A stretch of 64,000 bases of DNA. Source: Aphelocoma coerulescens. Its lineage: Eukaryota > Chordata > Aves > Passeriformes > Corvidae. This document shows positions 62,121-64,000 of the stretch, piece by piece. The position numbers and the translations under genes are program-made. Numbering within the stretch: position 1 is the stretch's first letter; every line of letters starts with the position of its first letter. The stretch is taken from positions 52,791,109 through 52,855,108 of the forward strand of contig NW_027184085.1 in the NCBI RefSeq assembly GCF_041296385.1, given 5' to 3'. The notes beneath the pieces are model-generated. The model worked only from the letters and a program-made list of their open reading frames with translations, made no database searches and was not told the origin of the DNA.

Positions 62121-62575
62121 CAGAATCATAGAATCATAGAATGGTTTGGGTTGGAAGGGGCCTTAAAGACCATTTTGTTTCAACCCCCACTCCATGGACA
62201 AGGACACCTCCCATTAAACCATGTTGCTCAATGCCCCATCCAATCGGGCCTTGAACACTCCCAGGGATGGGACATCCACAAGTTCTCCAGACAACCTGTT
62301 CCAGTGTTTCACCCCTCTCACAGTAAAAAACTTCTTCTTATTTCTGATCTGAACCTACTCATTCAGTTTGAATCCATTCCCCCTTGTCCTATCACTACAT
62401 GCTTTAGTAAATAATCCCACTCCAGATTTCTTGTAGCCCCTTTCAGGCACTGGAAGGCTGCAGTGAAGGCTCCCTGGAGCCTTCCTTTCTTCAGGATGAA
62501 AAGTCCCAATGCTCTCAGCCTGTCTTTGCAGGAGAGGTGTTCCAGGCCCCTAATAATATTCATGGCCCTCTTTCT
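62121..62575 (-). repeat. CR1 LINE 3' end, minus strand
   Basis: A well-preserved CR1 terminus. Two octamer units occur at 62122-62141 (AGAATCATAGAATCATAGAA), then 'tggtttgggttggaagggg' (62142). Next are 'gggatgggacatccacaag' (62264), 'caacctgttccagtgtttca' (62295) and 'cacagtaaaaaacttcttct' (62319). The ORF2 end runs to 'ttcatggccctctttctca' (62558). The 5' truncation is at about 62575. It retains the terminal repeat better than the other copies and so may be among the younger CR1 insertions here. The frames inside are shadows. Confidence 0.95.
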
Positions 62576-64000
62576 CATGTAAGTTAAATATTATCTAATA
62601 GATGTGGCCCTAAATAGATGTGTTCTCTTTAAGCTCATTTTTTTTCTGTTCAGGCAACAGCTTCTCTCTGAGGCAATTCTCTTCTCTACTTGTTTTGGCT
62701 GGGTCATATTGAACCTTGCAGATTATTTTTTTAAACTGTATTCCCTATTGCATGAGAGCCAAAATATAGAAGTGGCGACATCCTCTCATTCTGTAGTCCT
62801 AGATTCTATGTAAATAGCATAGAAATTGTTATTTTTCATTCTCTGTCTTCCCTTTCTTCTTTGACTGATACAGAAAATACCAAAAAGCATTGGATGCAGC
62901 AGCTTTCAGCCAAACCTTATTAAAAGGAATTTATTTTACATATAAATTAACAATTTGAGCTTTCCATTCCTTGTGACTCCCTGCTTCATCTTAACAAGGA
63001 TTCCCTGTTGTAACAGCAAATGTTAATTTTATTGGTTTTAACTTGCTTTTTGGCCAGAAATGGACAAAATCTTTGTATATTTTTTCTGTTCATCTGGCTC
63101 TTTCCATCATTCCTATCAGATGCTGCTTGAATGTCTTCTCCAGAGGATATGTGTTGTCACCTGGTATCAGCCTAATTTCCATATCTGATTCCCAGCCTCT
63201 GGTACTTCTCTCCCATTACCGTGTCTGTACTCCTTGTCCTAGCAGAGATTAAGGCTGTCCCTTCAGTGGCATTACAGAAGGACCACAAAGCTTTGTTTTG
63301 TCTCCATGTTTTTTCCCACCGCCCCTTTTACTGGTTTTGCCAGTAAGAGCTACACACTATACGCCAGTGAAAATGCTTCCTCTTGGCATAGGGAATTTTA
63401 ATGATAGAGGGTTTGTGAACAAGGTTGTCATTCCCAATTATAATTAAAGATAATTAAAATTATAATTAAACAGTGGTGGATCAGAGTGACCCTGGGAGCA
63501 GGTGGCTGGTGAGCAGTCCACGTCAATGAAGTACAGTTGGTGCTTTACGTCCAACTCAGCTGCAACAAAGCCAACACTAATGGTCCTGGAGCTCTGTACC
63601 TTTGAAGTAGCTACAAGATTAGATTCCTTAGAAGTGTAAAAACATCCGCTGGAAACAGTTTTTCCTTAAAATCATGAAACTAGAACTATTTGGAAGATTA
63701 AAGGCAATTTCAGTACTTAAAGAGAATAATTGAAATATCAAGGGAACTCTCCAACGAAATTGTTGATAAAGTGAGGATCCTAACACTGGGCCCCAGATGA
63801 TTCTACATCTATGTCTTTTTTTTCATTCAGGCATAATGTATACCAAAGTAACAGCTATTGAACATATTGCTACTTTCACCCTCAGTTCCTTTTCTGTGAA
63901 GATTTAGAAATATATTTGCTGCTTGTTACAAAATGAGAGAGGGGCTGCTGTTATTCTGTGTCATCCTTTACATAATGCTGATACTAACTCTTATTAAAAA
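62576..64000. other. Unassigned sequence to the window end
   Basis: AT-rich sequence with a repeated 'attataattaaa' motif at about 63437-63470. Frames up to 69 codons have no domain. I see no gene or named repeat. Confidence 0.5.

Noticed and set aside
60690..62575. The two minus-strand CR1 pieces as a single element
   Set aside because: On the minus strand the 3' end (62121) would lie upstream of the RT piece (60690-61460), so the order is wrong for one copy.
1..64000. CRISPR arrays, operons, tRNA or rRNA genes
   Set aside because: No regularly spaced repeats, tightly packed same-strand genes or recognisable structural RNA sequence were seen, and the composition and repeats are avian.

Overview
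This window looks like nuclear DNA of a bird, probably a songbird or another neoavian. The evidence is about ten pieces of the CR1 LINE, several ending in the CR1 3' octamer (ATTCTRTG) tail, together with avian-type retroviral LTRs. There is no sign of bacterial gene structure, SINEs or dense coding sequence. I recognise no host protein-coding gene, RNA gene or CRISPR array. All long open frames either lie inside repeats or lack recognisable domains, so the window is best read as an intergenic stretch (gene desert) or part of a very large intron.

Layout: 1.6-2.76 kb holds a rearranged minus-strand CR1. 5.7-7.2 kb is an unassigned, somewhat GC-richer block, possibly an old LTR relic. 8.4 kb has a tiny CR1 tail and 9.06 kb a 45-bp poly-T tract. 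9.86-11.15 kb is a complete solo LTR (copy 1, minus) with a perfect 5-bp target duplication. 14.5 kb has an 18-bp perfect hairpin. 19.24-19.97 kb is an ERVK-like remnant: LTR, decayed primer-binding site, then an RNase H tail. 20.5 kb has an (AACCC)n array. 22.03-23.40 kb is solo LTR copy 2 (minus), again with a perfect 5-bp duplication. 25.2 kb has a CR1 tail. 27.5-29.35 kb holds the longest CR1 (plus), with endonuclease and RT sequence joined across an internal deletion. 36.72-38.07 kb is solo LTR copy 3 (plus). CR1 pieces follow at 38.8-39.5 (minus), 40.4-40.9 (plus) and 46.8-47.3 kb (plus). The 3' end of a different LTR lies at about 52.9-53.36 kb. Opposed CR1 pieces sit at 60.6-61.5 kb, and a CR1 tail is at 62.1-62.6 kb (minus).

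The sequence history is therefore one of accumulated retroelements. CR1 copies are 5'-truncated, internally deleted and scattered with frameshifts and stops. Three insertions of one LTR family have recombined to solo LTRs, and one ERVK-like provirus is collapsed. The rest is AT-rich unique sequence, with a few short segments that look like conserved non-coding elements by composition only. I found no previously undescribed system that I can defend. The most useful leads are the three-copy LTR family with its target duplications and antisense open frames, the LTR/PBS/RNase H junction, the hairpin at 14.5 kb and two weak exon-like open frames.
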